From Prorocentrum cordatum (lineage: Eukaryota; Sar; Dinophyceae; Prorocentrales; Prorocentraceae): a stretch of 64,000 nucleotides of DNA. Within the stretch, counting starts at the first letter, position 1. Each line of letters opens with the position of its first letter. The position numbers and the translations under genes were made by a program. The stretch spans positions 447,501 through 511,500 of the forward strand of contig CAUYUJ010006557.1 of the NCBI GenBank assembly GCA_963575745.1, in the 5' to 3' direction. Below the pieces are notes generated by a model, which was not told where the DNA came from, made no database searches, and saw only the letters and a list, made by a program, of their open reading frames with translations. Positions 1 through 11,248 of this stretch are shown here, piece by piece.

Positions 1-3000
1 AGAGAGCGGTGACGTAACAAGCTCTTGACATCAAGGCCCACGAACGGGCGGCAACGTAAAAGTCTCTGAACGACAGGGCTCCGAACAGAGAGCGGTGACG
101 TAGCAAGCTCTTAACAACAAAACTCCAAAGAGCGCAAATGCCATGAACCATCTCGGGCAAATTCCTGAGGCACTCTTTCCGTTTCCGTGCCGGCCAAGGT
201 AACGGAAATAGCAAGGTACGAGTGATGACGTTCTGGTGTGGGCGAAGCCCTCAAGGGGGGGTCCATGGGGGGGGTAGCGCGAGCGAATGACGGCCCCAAG
301 AGGGGGACCACGAACCGAAAAGTCAAGCCTTTCGCCCCAAAATCACCCCAAGAAGCTCCCAGGAGGCCCCCAGAGCCCCCCAAGAAGCCCCAAGAGGCCC
401 CTGGGAGGTTCCCAAGAGGCCTCCAAAACGGCTCCAAAATCGCCCAATAGGACTCCCAAGAAGGCCCAAAGACGCCAAATACGGAGCGATCGGTAACGCA
501 AAAAGCTCTTCACACCAAGGCTTCCAAGAGGGAACGGTGACGTAAACAAGCTGATCAGACCAAGGCTCCCAGCAGAGAACGGTGGCGTAATTAACAAGTT
601 CCTGACACCAAGGCCCAGCCAAGGCTCAGGAACGGGCGGCAACGCAATAGTGTCTGAATACCAAGGCCCCCAAGAGCGAGGGGTGACGTAACAAGCTCTC
701 AACGCCAAGGCTCCCGATACGAACGGTGGTGTGAGTAATTTCGGTTTCTGTTTCGGTAGCATTATTTCCGTTTCTGCCGTTTCTGTGCCGGGCCAGGTAA
801 CGGAAAGAGCGAGGTATGAGCGATGACGTTCTGGTGTGGGCGAAGCCCCTGAAGGGGGGTTCCAGGGGGGTGCGTATCGCGCACGAATGAATGTTCATGG
901 CCGTTTTGGAGGGTTTCCCGAGGGTTTTGGCATGTTTGTCGGATTCTCCCTCAAGACGGCCCAAGAGCGCTCCAAGAGAGCCCAAGACCGCCCAAGACGG
1001 CCCAAGAGGCCCCCAAGAGGCCCCCAAGAGGCGCCCAAGGGGCGTCCCTAGAGGGCCCCAAGAGGCCAAACTCATACATTTTCCACAAGTGAAACGTAGA
1101 TGTTTAGCATCTACGGCGTTTCGCCTTTCACGGCGTTGACGACGGCCCAAGATGCCCCCAAGAGGCCCCCAAGACCGCCCCAAGACGGCCCAAGAGGCTC
1201 CCAAGAGGCCCCCCAAACGGCCCAAGAGGGCCCCCAGACGGCCCAAGAGGCGCCCAAGACAGCCCAAGAGGGCCCCAAGACGGCCCCAAGAAGGGGACCA
1301 CGAACCGAAAAGTCTAGCCTATCGTCCCAAGACGCTCCCGGGAGGTTTCCACAGCCCCCCAAGAAGCCCCAAGAGGCCCCCAAGAGGCGTCCCAAGAGGC
1401 CACCAAGAGGCTAAAATCATGGAATTCCGATGGGAAACGTACATTTTTAGCATACACGGCTTTTCGGCTTTCACAGCGTTGACGACGGCCCAGGAGGCCC
1501 CCAAGACCGCCCCAAGACGGCCCAAGAGGCTCCCTCCGAAGAGGCCCCCAAAACGGCCCAAGAGGGCCCCCAGACGGCCCAAGAGGCGCCCAAGACGGCC
1601 CAAGAGGGCCCCAAGAGGGGGACCACGAACCCGAAAGTCTAGCCTTTCGCCCGAAGACGCTTCCGGGAGGCCCCCAGAGCCCCCAAGAAGCCCCAAGAGG
1701 CCCCCAAGAGGCGCCCCAAGAGGGGAGGACCCGAAAGGGGCCCCAATAGGACTCCCACGAAGGCTCAGAGACGCCAAGAGTGATCGGTAACGCAAAAAGC
1801 TCTTCACACCAAGGCTCCCAAGAGCGAAGGGTGACGTAAACAAGCTGATAAGACCAAGGCTCCCTGCAGGGAGCGGTGACGTAACAAGTTCCTGACACCA
1901 AGGCCCAGCCAAGTTCAGGAACGGGCGGCAACGCAACAATATCTGAACACCAAGGCTCCCAAAAGCGAGGGGTGACGTAACAAGCTCTCAACGCCAAGGC
2001 TCCCGGTACGAACGGTGGTGTGAGTAATTTCGGTTTCTGTTGCTGCAACGCTCTTTCCGTTTCTGTGCCGGGCCCAGGTGACGGAAAGAGCGAGGTACGA
2101 GTGATGACGTTCTGGTGTGGGCGAAGCCCTAAAGGGAGGGGTTCCAGGGGAGGGGCGAAGCGTGTGGAAATGGGCGTTAATTGCCGTTTTTGGGTTTTCC
2201 CAGTTGTTTTTGCATGTTTTTCGGGTTCCCCCCCAAGACGGCCCAAGAGCGCTCCAAGAGAGCCCAAGACCGCCCAAGACGGCCCAAGAGGCCCCCAAGA
2301 GGCCCCCAAGAGGCGCCCAAGGGGCGTCCCTAGAGGGACCCAAGACGCCGAAATCATAGATTTTCCGAAGGAAAACGTATATTTGTACCATATGCGCTTT
2401 GTCGGCTTTCACGGCGTTGACGACTGCCCAAGAAGCCCCCAAGACCGCCCCAAGACGGCCCAAGAGGCTCCCAAGAGGCCCCCAAAACGGCCCACTAGGG
2501 TGCCAAGACGGCCTAAGAGGCGCCAAAGACGGCCCAAGAGGGCCCCAAGACGGCCCCAGAAGGGGGACCACGAACCCGACAGTCTAGCCTTTCGCCCTAA
2601 GACGCCCCCAGGATGCCCCCACAGACCCCCAGAGAAGCCCCAAGAGGCTCCCAAGAGGCCTCCAAAAGGGCCCGACAAGGGCCGCAATAGGACTCCCAAG
2701 ACGGCTCAGAGAAGCCAAATAAAGAGCGATCGGTAACGCAACATGCTCTTCACACCAAGGCTCCCAAGAGCGAACGGTGACGTAAACAAGCTGATAAGAC
2801 CAAGGCTCCCTGCAGGGAGCGGTGACGTAACAAGTTCCTGACACCAAGGCCCAGCCAAGGTTCAGGAACGGGCGGCAACGCAACAATATCTGAACACCAA
2901 GGCTCCCAAGAGCGAGGGGTGACGTAACAAGCTCTCAACGCCAAGGCTCACGGTACGAACGGTGGTGTGAGTAATTTCGGTTTCTGTTGCTGCAGCGCTC

Positions 3001-3830
3001 TTTCCGTTTCTGTGCCGGGCCCAGGTAACGGAAAGAGCGAGGTACGAGTGATGACGTTCTGTTGTGGGCGAAGCCCTAAAGGGAGGGGTTCCAGGGGAGG
3101 GGCGAAGCGTGTGGAAATGGGCGTTAATGGCAGTTTTTGGGTTTTCCCAAGGGTTTTTACATGTTTTTCAGGTTCTCCCCCAAGACGGCCCAAGAGCGCT
3201 CCAAGAGAGCCCAAGACCGCCCAAGACCGCCCAAGAGGCCCCCAAGAGGCCCCCAAGAGGGCGCCAAAACGGCCCACGAGGGCGCCAAGACGGCCCAAGA
3301 GGCGCCCAAGACGGCCCAAGAGGGCCCCAAGACGGCCCTAAGAGGGGGACCACGAACCGAAAAGTCTAGCCTTTCGCCCCAAGAAGCTCCCAGGAGGCCC
3401 CCAGAGCCCCCCAAGAAGCCCCAAGAGGCCCCCAAGAGGTTCCCAAGAGGCCTCCAAAAGGGCCCGACAAGGGCCGCAATGGGACTCCCAAAAAGGCCCA
3501 GAGACGCCAAATAGAGAGCGATCGGTAACGCAAAAAGCTCTTCACACCAAGGCTCCCAAGAGCGAACGGTGACGTAAACAAGCTGATCAGACCAAGGCTC
3601 CCTTCAAGGAGCGGTGACGTAACAAGTTCCTGACACCAAGGTCCAGCCAAGGCTCAGGAACGGGCGGCAACGCAACAATCTCTGAACACCAAGGCTCCCA
3701 AGAGCGAGGGGTGACGTAACAAGCTCTCAACGCCAAGGCTCCCAGTACGAACGGTGGTGTGAGTAATTTCAGTTTCTGTTTCTGAAGCGCTCTTTCCGTT
3801 TCTGTGCCGGGCCAGGTCTACGATGCAAAA
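1..3830 (+). repeat. Composite array of decamer and 45-bp repeats
   Basis: Two repeat types alternate. Blocks of 10-11-bp units (CCCAAGAGGC, CCCAAGACGG) lie near 340-440, 950-1060, 1140-1300, 1490-1740, 2228-2345, 2425-2700 and 3178-3470. Blocks of ~45-bp units containing GGTGACGTAACAAGCTC lie near 1-130, 490-730, 1780-2020, 2730-2965 and 3520-3750. Two single-copy-looking spacers recur inside the decamer blocks: an A/T-richer one near 1060-1140, 1410-1490 and 2345-2425, and one with GAACCGAAAAGTC near 310, 1292, 1624 and 3355. The landmark AACGGTGGTGTGAGTAAT recurs near 720, 2010, 2957 and 3748, so whole modules of about 0.8-1.3 kb are duplicated. Arg/Pro/Lys-rich open frames here are by-products of the repeat. 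Confidence 0.9.
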
Positions 3831-4260
3831 TCGGCTCAGTCGGGCTTTGCAGGATCCTGCAAGATCCTTAAAAAGAAACCAGGACGAGCATAACATCAGG
3901 TGAGGATAACATCGGGAATCTCTGAGATCCAACAACTCTGATGTATCTCTCGAGCGCCGCGGCCTTCTCATAGCGCTCCGGAACGCTCTGGAACGGATTT
4001 GTCCTCGTCCTGGTCCCGTACGTCCGAACCCTGCAGGCTTCTGCAGGATCCTGCGCGCATGCCCTGGTCAGTGCACCCCTGGCCCTGCAGGATCCTTCAA
4101 GATCCAGCGCTCTGGCTGACCCCCGTTGGCATGGACCCCCGTCTCAAGGTTCCCGATGCCTGCGGGCAAGGGGGTTCTCCGGGTACGGCCGAGGTGACCC
4201 AGAGCACGCCAAGAGCGTACAGCAGGCACCTGCGACAAGGAATCCTGCGATGAGACCTCC
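3830..4260. repeat. GGATCCTGCA-rich fragment with dispersed block
   Basis: Several copies of CAGGATCCTGCA-like words occur near 3850, 4035 and 4087. The block 3881-3930 resembles 11249-11308: both have AGGACGAG, a GGTGAGGA word and GAATCTCTGAGATCC in the same order. It is a dispersed repeat fragment of unknown type. No gene is recognised. Confidence 0.55.
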
Positions 4261-5880
4261 CGGGCGCAGTCCTCGTCGGTCTGATCAGGAGGGCCCCGAT
4301 GTGCCCCAGGGCTTCGGTGGGTCCCGGGGGCCATCGGGGTAAGAGAACTCTTCGTGGGGCGCCTGCTGGCAGGCCAATTGCTCGTTGGATGTGCCTTCTG
4401 TCGCCAGGGCCAGCAGTCACGAGGACGTGAGACAGGGAGGCACGACCCCTGGGCGTCCAAATTGCAGTCATCGGCAAACGAACTTGGCTAGTGATGCTTG
4501 AAAAAACACCTCCTTGCAGTGGGCACATGCGATACCTAAACTTATCATGTTTGATTGATCAGGCAGCTTAGAGGGCCGTTCCACGACAGTTGAAGTCGCC
4601 TGCCAGTGACAAGAACTCCTGCTTTACACTCAGCTCTGCTCGCTAACGCCTCGCTACAACGCCTCGCCGCTGACACGCCCCAAGAGATCCTGCCATAAGA
4701 GAGCTAGGGGGCACATCCTTCTGCGACACTGACCTTCGTAAGGTGCGCCAGGGTTCTGCGGGCCCGTTGGGAGAACAACAAATTACTGTGGGTCACCCGT
4801 TGGTAGGCCAGCTTCTTGTTTGACGCGCCTACCGTTGTGAAGGTCCCGACTGTAGACCTGGAGAGCTAGAAGGGTGAAGGGCGGCCGAGTACTGGAGCGG
4901 AGACCTGAAGAATAAGCGAAGGAGGAAGACCATGAGCGGAATGAGCAATGACTCATAATCGAGTGCGGAGGAAGAGAACAACGACAGAGCCCCACATGCA
5001 ACCCCTGGGCCGACGCCCGAACATGCGTGGTTAGTGTTGGTATGGTGCTTCAGAGCACAGATGCCTGAACGATGTGGGAGGGAATCACGGTGATTGCAGC
5101 GCAGACCAAGCAAATGGTGCCAACGGCGCTGCAAACGTAACTTTTCACCGGCGCCATCATCCCAAGAGACCGGCACCGCCGGCCAGAGAGATGAGACCGC
5201 CGCACCGCGGCGAGGCCAGGGGCGCTTGCGCCTGGAGGCGTCCAGAAGGAACTCGTTCTCTGCCCGCCCTGCTGGATTCCTCACGAACTTCACGGCGACG
5301 GCGCCTGCGCTCGCGAGCGGCACTGCGAGTGCTTTTGCCTGCTGAGAGACCCGCGCGCGATGCGTCGGAGGGGGCCTGCCGGCCGTGACGACTACTGCAA
5401 AAGACGAGCCAGTATCTCCACGGACCTGAGCGAACAAACCGACCAGCCGCATGTCCATCCGCATCTGGAAGTTTGGAATTGCTCGCCGACATCGACACAA
5501 CGGGCTCCCTTCACCAGGGGAAAATGATCCTAGATTTTGGCGTTGGTGGTAATATTTCGGCAGCCTAGAATCCCGAATCTGAACCACCATCGCCGAGATC
5601 GGGATCATCTTGCCTCGGCGGGGGCACGCCAGCGATATTGGTGTTGGTGTCAACCACTAGACCTCCGATACGTTCCCACGTGTGACCCTACACTCCCCTC
5701 CCTACCGCTTTCTTCGGGCCGGCACGCAATGCTGCACAATTGGGTCTATTCGCTGCTTGCTTAGCGCTATCCCTAAACTCCGAGAGGTGCCCAACTGCTG
5801 CACCAGACCGTCCCCTGGACTCCCTGGGTGGCCCAACGCGTCAACGCCACGATGAGCCGAACATTGCCTCGAAAGGGAAG
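4260..5880. other. Unique sequence, no recognisable gene
   Basis: The sequence is non-repetitive. The minus strand is open for 274 codons (5653 to 4829), but the translation is Arg/Pro/Ser-rich with no family motif and overlaps open frames on the other strand. I do not call it a gene. Confidence 0.5.
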
Positions 5881-6530
5881 CCCAACAACCCCCCCAAACG
5901 AAACCCCAACAGGCGCCCAATAAGCCCCAATACGCCTCCAAGAGGCGGAGTGGACCATCAATTTTGTTTTCACCATGGCTGAGATTTCAAGAATGGCGTT
6001 GACCCTCCCTCTCGGGTTCCGAAAGAGGCGCGGTGACCAAACGTGCGGTGACCCCGAAATTCACGAAGACCACACCGCACGGTCCATCACCGCGCCGTCT
6101 TGAGACTCTGGAGGCCCCAACCGCCCGAGACATCCTCGGATAACGACCCGGATCCCGAAACCGCGTGGGCACCCTCCGTCCCCGCTGACTTACTGCACAT
6201 CGAGGGCGTCCACGAGGGGGCGTCCAAGATGGGGGCATCCCAAAACATGGCACGAGGCACGTGCGCGGCCCAGGGGGTCCAGGGGACGCCTTGAAATCCG
6301 ACGACGCCTTGTGGGTCTCTAGGCGCGTGAAACTCCTCGCCCCTATACCCCCCAGGGCTCCCAAACTTGAAGCTTGACCCCCCCGCGGCCCAAGACAAAC
6401 GCATCATGGGGGGCTAGAGGGCCCCGGATCGCCGGAAGATCGCTCAAAAATACCTGCGATGGCCCCAAGACGGCTCCAGAATCCCCCAAACTGCGACAAG
6501 AAACTCCCCAAAAGGGCCCCAACATGAAAA
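5880..6530 (+). repeat. Degenerate decamer-related repeat
   Basis: AAGCCCCAATACGCC-like words at 5880-5950 and CCCCAAGACGGCTCC-like words at 6460-6530 are decayed relatives of the decamer arrays at 1-3500, 31270-31870 and 48370-48950. The stretch between them (5990-6440) looks unique and holds no recognisable gene. Confidence 0.5.
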
Positions 6531-6815
6531 CATCGTCCCAAAGCCTTCGAAGCAAAAAGAGCATGTGGTGTGGCTTCTTTGTTTCCTCGGCACGTGCCGA
6601 AACGCTGATGTGCCTGCCAGCGGCGCGCTGCGAACTGGAGGACTTTGTGCCCTCCGCACACTATGCGCGCCTGCTTCGTCTTTCGATGTTAATTCATTAA
6701 GTGATCCTTTAAATGTCTCGCGTCCGAGAAAAATCACCCGCGCGCCGCGCGCGTCCGCGGTGTCGTGTCCATGTTTGAGTTGCGTTTGCGATTGTTTGAC
6801 TCGCGTGTCAACTTA

Positions 6816-7244
6816 TCACGTTCCCCCGCACATTTCCGACAAAACCTCTCTTCTGTTGTTTTGCGCTGCTGCTGCCCCTGCCAGGGAGGTGCCAGTCCTA
6901 CGCGCTATGACCCGTGGCACGTGCAACAACACCTCGTCATCGCTATGCCCCTCATATTCAGCTCCCATTGCATCATCCTCATGGAAACCATGCATGAATT
7001 GCTGCTGCGTGCCCCCGCAGGAGCTGTTTTGCGACCGACCCTGGCGGTTCCTCGAAGCACCTGGCATGCCCTTCGCCAGCGGTAGCCGCCCCCGAAAGCT
7101 TGCGCACCCATTGTGGTGCAACGTATGCGTTCTCCACCGCGCACGGCCGCCTGCGCCCCCCGTAAGGCGGGCGATGTTTTCCTTTGCCCACTGCGCGGCC
7201 CTCTGCTTCCCGACTCGGCGCCGAGCGTCTTCATTGGCAGACAT
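6816..7244 (-). CDS. Possible coding exon, unrecognised
   Basis: A 142-residue open frame reads on the minus strand from ATG at 7244; a GTG start at 7301 would add 19 residues. The product begins MSANEDARRRVGKQRA and has a mixed, soluble composition with an acidic patch (HEDDAMGAEYEGHSDDE) rather than the skewed make-up of repeat-derived frames. No domain is recognised and no upstream or downstream exon is evident. The region 6540-8200 is among the less repetitive parts of the window, which makes an exon plausible, but a chance open frame in GC-rich DNA is equally possible. Confidence 0.2.
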   Translation of the reverse strand: MSANEDARRRVGKQRAAQWAKENIARLTGGAGGRARWRTHTLHHNGCASFRGRLPLAKGMPGASRNRQGRSQNSSCGGTQQQFMHGFHEDDAMGAEYEGHSDDEVLLHVPRVIARRTGTSLAGAAAAQNNRREVLSEMCGGT

Positions 7245-7301
7245 TGCAGAGGCGACGAACAAGTGATGCTCTCGAAATCGCGCGTCGCCCGGCGACGTCA
7301 C

Positions 7302-8210
7302 AACGACGCAGCTGATTTTATCTCACTCCCGTTTGCACACCTCGCGTTCCAGCCCGCTATTTTTGGACATCGCCTTCTGCGTTTGCCCGACAACGCGCGC
7401 CTGTGCTGAGGTGCGCCGTTCGCCCGTCACCCTGGGAAACCCAGTGACCTCCCACGCAGGAACTTGTGCGCGCGTTCAGCCAGCGCCCCTCATCGACATT
7501 CATATTGCACGCCAATGAACCACGCGTCCTCGCTTGCCCTCTGTCAACTCCGTCATCCCTGCATCCGCCCCCCCGGCCCCCGACAGATGTGTTGCCCGTG
7601 GTCCGTCCTCCGTGGTCCAGCTGCGTACTGCCTGGCATTCTAGGGTACGGCGTGAGCAACGAATTGTCGGTTGGTCCACATGGCGGCTCCAACTGATTGA
7701 ATTTTGCGCGAAACAACACGTCGACGCCCCTGAATGGCCTGTCAACGCCGTTATTTACGACCTTCGTCGCAGTCGTTGCTGACACGAATGGCCACACGTG
7801 CGAATCTACGGCGCCCGGACAAAAAGTGTCCACGCCGACGGCGCGAAAACAATCACGCGTGATGGCAACGACAATTGCAAACTACACGTGGCTCCCCCCC
7901 TCGCCCCAAAACCAGACGTTGGAATGTCCATATGTTGTCCCCCGCGCATTGCCTCGCACCCAACCCCGTCAACTTTGGGCTGGGGGGGGACGTGGAGTAT
8001 GGATATTTGTTCGACGCAGTTCGGTGTCGGATCATCTTGGCGCAATGGGCGTGGACAAATGCTGTCCGCCCACCGGATGTCAAAGATCTGTTCATATAGT
8101 TCTGATGTGCGAGCACCATCTTAAACTGAGTGCGTTTGACGCGAGGCCCCGAGCACGACTAGGAGGAGAAGGAGTGGGGAGGAGGGGCGAAGAGTGCAGT
8201 AGTTGAAAGA
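7302..8210. other. Unique sequence, nothing recognised
   Basis: Mixed-composition sequence with overlapping open frames on both strands, none longer than about 170 codons and none with a family motif. No repeat structure is seen until the decamer block that follows. Confidence 0.5.
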
Positions 8211-8214
8211 CCGC

Positions 8215-8370
8215 CCGAAGACGGCCCAAGATGCCCCCCAGAGGGCCCCCAAGATGGCGCCAAGATGGCCAAAGAGGCGCTCAAGGCGGCCCAAAAGGGC
8301 CCCAAGACGGCTCCAAAAAGGACCCAAAACGGGACCACGAACCGAACATTGCTACGCTTTTTGAAAAATC
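8215..8370 (+). repeat. Short decamer block with GAACCGAA spacer
   Basis: About ten decamer units (CCAAGATGGC-like) are followed at 8331 by GGGACCACGAACCGAA, the same spacer seen in the arrays at 1-3500 and 48370-48950. This is a small dispersed copy of the composite decamer family. Confidence 0.7.
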
Positions 8371-8879
8371 CGCGCGCCGTTGGACAGACGGCGCGCCCTG
8401 GCAACCCCGCGGTTTCCCTTTGCGTGGAGAAGTACGTGGAGCTGGTTAAAAGTGTAGATCTGGATAGGACTGGTCACAAAACTGGTCATAAACTGGTCCG
8501 TTGAAAAGAGGGCTAAACATAAGACTGGTCGTGTCCAATAAAGGAGTTTCGAATCTCTGAGAGAGCGTGACCCACCGCCGCCTTACTGTGGAACAATGCC
8601 CGCCTTTTCCTCTGGAGCCCGGGGGTCGCCCCCCCCCCCCCTCCGAAAATCCCCCCCCCTGCTGGAACCCTCCCCTCCCCCCCTCCCCCCCGTCCCCCGG
8701 CAAACCCCCCCCCCCCTAACCCTCCCCCCCCCCCTCCCCTCGAAAACCGAAAAGGGTCACTACCGGTTCGAACCCCCCCCCTCCGAAAACCGGGGGGGAT
8801 CACTACCGGTTCGAATCCCTCCCACCTCCCCCCACTCACCGCCAGCAAACGACTCCCGGTCCCTACCACCGTCCGCATC

Positions 8880-9470
8880 ACATCCCCCACTGTTGTTCCC
8901 AGCACCACTGTCCTCACCACCACTGTCCCCACTGGTTCCACCACCGTCCCTACTGTCCCCACCAGTGCCCCCACCACTGTCGCACTGTCCCCACTGTCCC
9001 CACCACTGTTCCCACCACGGTTCCACTCTCCCCACTGTCTCCACGGCCCCAACCACTGCCCGACTATCCCCACTGTCCCCACTGTCCCACTGACTCCTCC
9101 GCTGTCCCACTGAGCTGTCCCACTGTTCCCACCACTGTCCCCACTGTCCCCACCACTGTCCCCACTGTACCTCTGTCCCATTGTCCCACCGCCGTCCTCG
9201 CCACCGCCTTCACCACTGTCCCCACCACCATTGTACCCTCCACTGTCCCACTGTTTCCACCTCATTCCCACTGTCCCCACACCACTGTCCCCACCACCAC
9301 CGTCCCCACCACTGTCCACTGTCCCCACTGTTCCCACCATTGTCCCCACCACTGTCCCCACCACTACCGTCCCCACCACTGTCCCACTGTCCCACTGTCC
9401 CCACCACTGTCCCGCTGTCCCCTCACCACTGTCCCCACCAACACCGTCCCCACCACTGTCCGCACCCCCA
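8880..9470 (+). repeat. CCACTGTCC minisatellite
   Basis: Irregular tandem repeats of 9-12 bp built on CCCCACCACTGT fill the centre of the foldback element. Several frames stay open on both strands because the unit has few stop codons. Confidence 0.9.
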
Positions 9471-9480
9471 CTCGGTTTTC

Positions 9481-9690
9481 GAGGGGGGGGGGGGGGGGGT
9501 TCGAACCGGTAGTGACCCCCCCCCGGTTTTCGAGGGGGGGGGGGGGGGGGTTCGAACCGGTAGTGACCCCCCCCCCTTTTCATGATGAACTGGGGGGGGG
9601 GAGGGGTTCGAACCGGTAGTGACCCCCCCCGGTTTTCCGGAGGGGGGGGGGGAGGGGTTCGAACCGGTAGTGACCCCCCCCGGTTTTCCG
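9481..9690. repeat. G-run / GGTTCGAACC tandem units
   Basis: Four units of about 51-56 bp each carry a long G run, GGTTCGAACCGGTAGTGACC and a C run; TTCGAACC lies near 9500, 9551, 9607 and 9658. Inverted copies lie at 8755-8815. The G and C runs within a unit can pair, so each unit is itself a small foldback. Confidence 0.8.
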
Positions 9691-9839
9691 CCAGCAGCGG
9701 TAAAACACGCTCTTTCAAATCTCTGAATCATTTCCCTCGAGGATCTCGACCAGTTCTATGTCGGACTCTATTTCAAAAAGGGCCAGTTCTATACTATGAT
9801 CAGTTCTATGACCAGTTCTATCCAGTTGTACCAGTTCCG

Positions 9840-10229
9840 AGCAAGCAGAAGCCTGCGGCGGGGGGGGGGGGGGGGGGCAGCGCCCTGTTACCTCACACCC
9901 ATGTTACCAGCACGCCCACATGTCCATCCACATCAATACAACAACGGAGCTCTTCTTACCCAGACGTAGCTCACCCAAGAACTTCGCACGCACCATGCTG
10001 ATGTCGTCGATGGTCAAACACCTTCACTGCGACATTCGCTGGGCGGCCTTTCTTTTTCCGACACCTCTCCCCCAAGCCCCGCACTGGAGAGGGGGAAGCC
10101 GTCATCCCCAAGATGGACCAAAGATCCCCCCACCCCTCCCAGGGCGCGGCACACTGGCGGGATGGGCCCACCAGCTGTTGCTCACAAGAAGGCTTGTCTC
10201 CGACTCCGTCAGGGGGTCGCCGGATGTGG
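9840..10229. other. Unique sequence with a G homopolymer
   Basis: A run of about 19 G lies at 9859-9877. The rest is mixed sequence with no recognisable gene. Confidence 0.5.
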
Positions 10230-10312
10230 CGTGAGCGTCGAGAGTAGGAATAAGCACCGTGACGTGTGGGGAGATACCATGCCCCCGGCCATGATGCCCC
10301 CCCCTACTCATC
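10230..10312. repeat. Dispersed repeat F, copy 1
   Basis: GGGGAGATACCATGCCCCC followed by GGCCATGATGCCCCCCCCT matches the order of words at 58230-58315, where the same words form a perfect hairpin. Only these two copies were noticed. Confidence 0.5.
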
Positions 10313-10377
10313 GCCTCCCTCGTGGCCACCCCGGAACACGGAGTGGTAACCGCGCCGTCTGGTGCCCTCCGACCTCA

Positions 10378-10760
10378 CCAAACATGCGACGTCCTGGTTT
10401 TTCCACTGCGCGGTTCCCGGAAGAAGTCCCGGCCCTTTCGCCAGTCGGGGGGACGTAAGACCCGGGTACAGGGGACTCGGAAATCCCCGACGAAGTCGTC
10501 AAAAAAATGACGAGGCCGAGCCTGCATTTTGACGAGGCCTCCCGCTGCAGACATCCCACGAAACTCCTACTCGTCAAAATCCGAGTCGCGGTCGTCAAAA
10601 AACGATGGCGAACCCGAGTCCTGGCAAACCCGGGTCTTACGCTCCCCCGAGCCAGGGCCGGCTTCTCATCCGGCATATTTTTTGTTGACGGTCCCGTTGG
10701 CCCGGCGAGGGCGCCCGGAGGCCAAAACGTGGCCGACGAAGAGACCCGTCGTGTTTTTGT
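10378..10760. repeat. Dispersed repeat C, copy 1
   Basis: ACATGCGACGTCCTG (10382), ATGACGAGGC with GACATCCCACGAAA (10507-10565) and CCCGGCGAGGGCGCCCGGAG (from about 10698) recur in order. The first and last recur at 11328-11490; the middle and last recur at 57320-57600. No coding function is seen. Confidence 0.5.
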
Positions 10761-10989
10761 TCGTGGGTACGACGCGGCCACGGCTGGGCGCGGCACCTCG
10801 GGGCACAAACGCGGGCACTTGGCCCGCGCCCTCGCGAAGCCACGAGGAGGACAGCGGTGTGGGTGGCTCCTCCTCCTACGAGCCTCGCGGAGGCGCCGAG
10901 GCCCTCTGCTCGGCGGGGTGTGGCGCGGAGGGTCGCCTCCTGGGAGGGCTGCGCGAGGTACGGCCAGGGAATGAGACGAAACCAAAAAT

Positions 10990-11106
10990 TGGGCGCCCGA
11001 GTAATTCGGGGTAACTCGGGTCCGGGGTAACTCGGGTTTGGATTTCGGGGAAACGAACCCGAGTTTGCCCTGAGCCGAGTTACCCCTGATGATTCGGGGC
11101 TCTGAA
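10990..11106. mobile_element. Foldback element E, copy 1
   Basis: The block starts GGGCGCCCGAGT, carries GGGGTAACTCGG twice on its left side and the inverse CCGAGTTACCCC on its right, and ends TGATGATTCGGGGCTCTG. Two related copies lie head to tail at 34880-35285. It is a short, non-coding inverted-repeat element, MITE-like in form. Confidence 0.6.
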
Positions 11107-11248
11107 GGAACTGAAGGGACTGAACGGAAGCCAGCGCAAGGCTCCGCGAGGGAGCTGCCAGGAGGGCCAAGGCCCGCTCACATGTTGATGCAACCGCCCC
11201 TCATATGGCTCCACGCCTCTGTCTTCGCAAATTGTGTCAAATCGTCGC

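Larger units (their letters stand above)
8438..9838. mobile_element. Foldback-type element, ~1.4 kb, long inverted arms
   Basis: The left arm (8438 to about 8825) and right arm (about 9480 to 9838) are inverted relatives. Read inward from each end they share, in order: GGANCTGGT; TGGATAGNACTGGTCA; tandem ACTGGTCATA-type words; a GAACTCC/ATTCAGAGATT segment; AGAGCGTG; then GAAAACCGG blocks with CACTACCGGTTCGAA separated by C runs. The centre (8880-9470) is a CCACTGTCC minisatellite. Long inverted arms carrying internal tandem repeats around a non-coding centre are the hallmark of foldback transposons. No transposase is seen, so it would be non-autonomous. Identity between arms is imperfect (by eye roughly 70%), so it is not recent. 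Confidence 0.6.

Noticed and set aside
1152-2736. Arg/Lys/Pro-rich frames resembling basic nuclear proteins
   Set aside because: All derive from the decamer repeat, occur in several frames and shift with unit-length changes.
4829-5653. 274-codon minus-strand frame
   Set aside because: Skewed composition, no motif, no splice or neighbour support.
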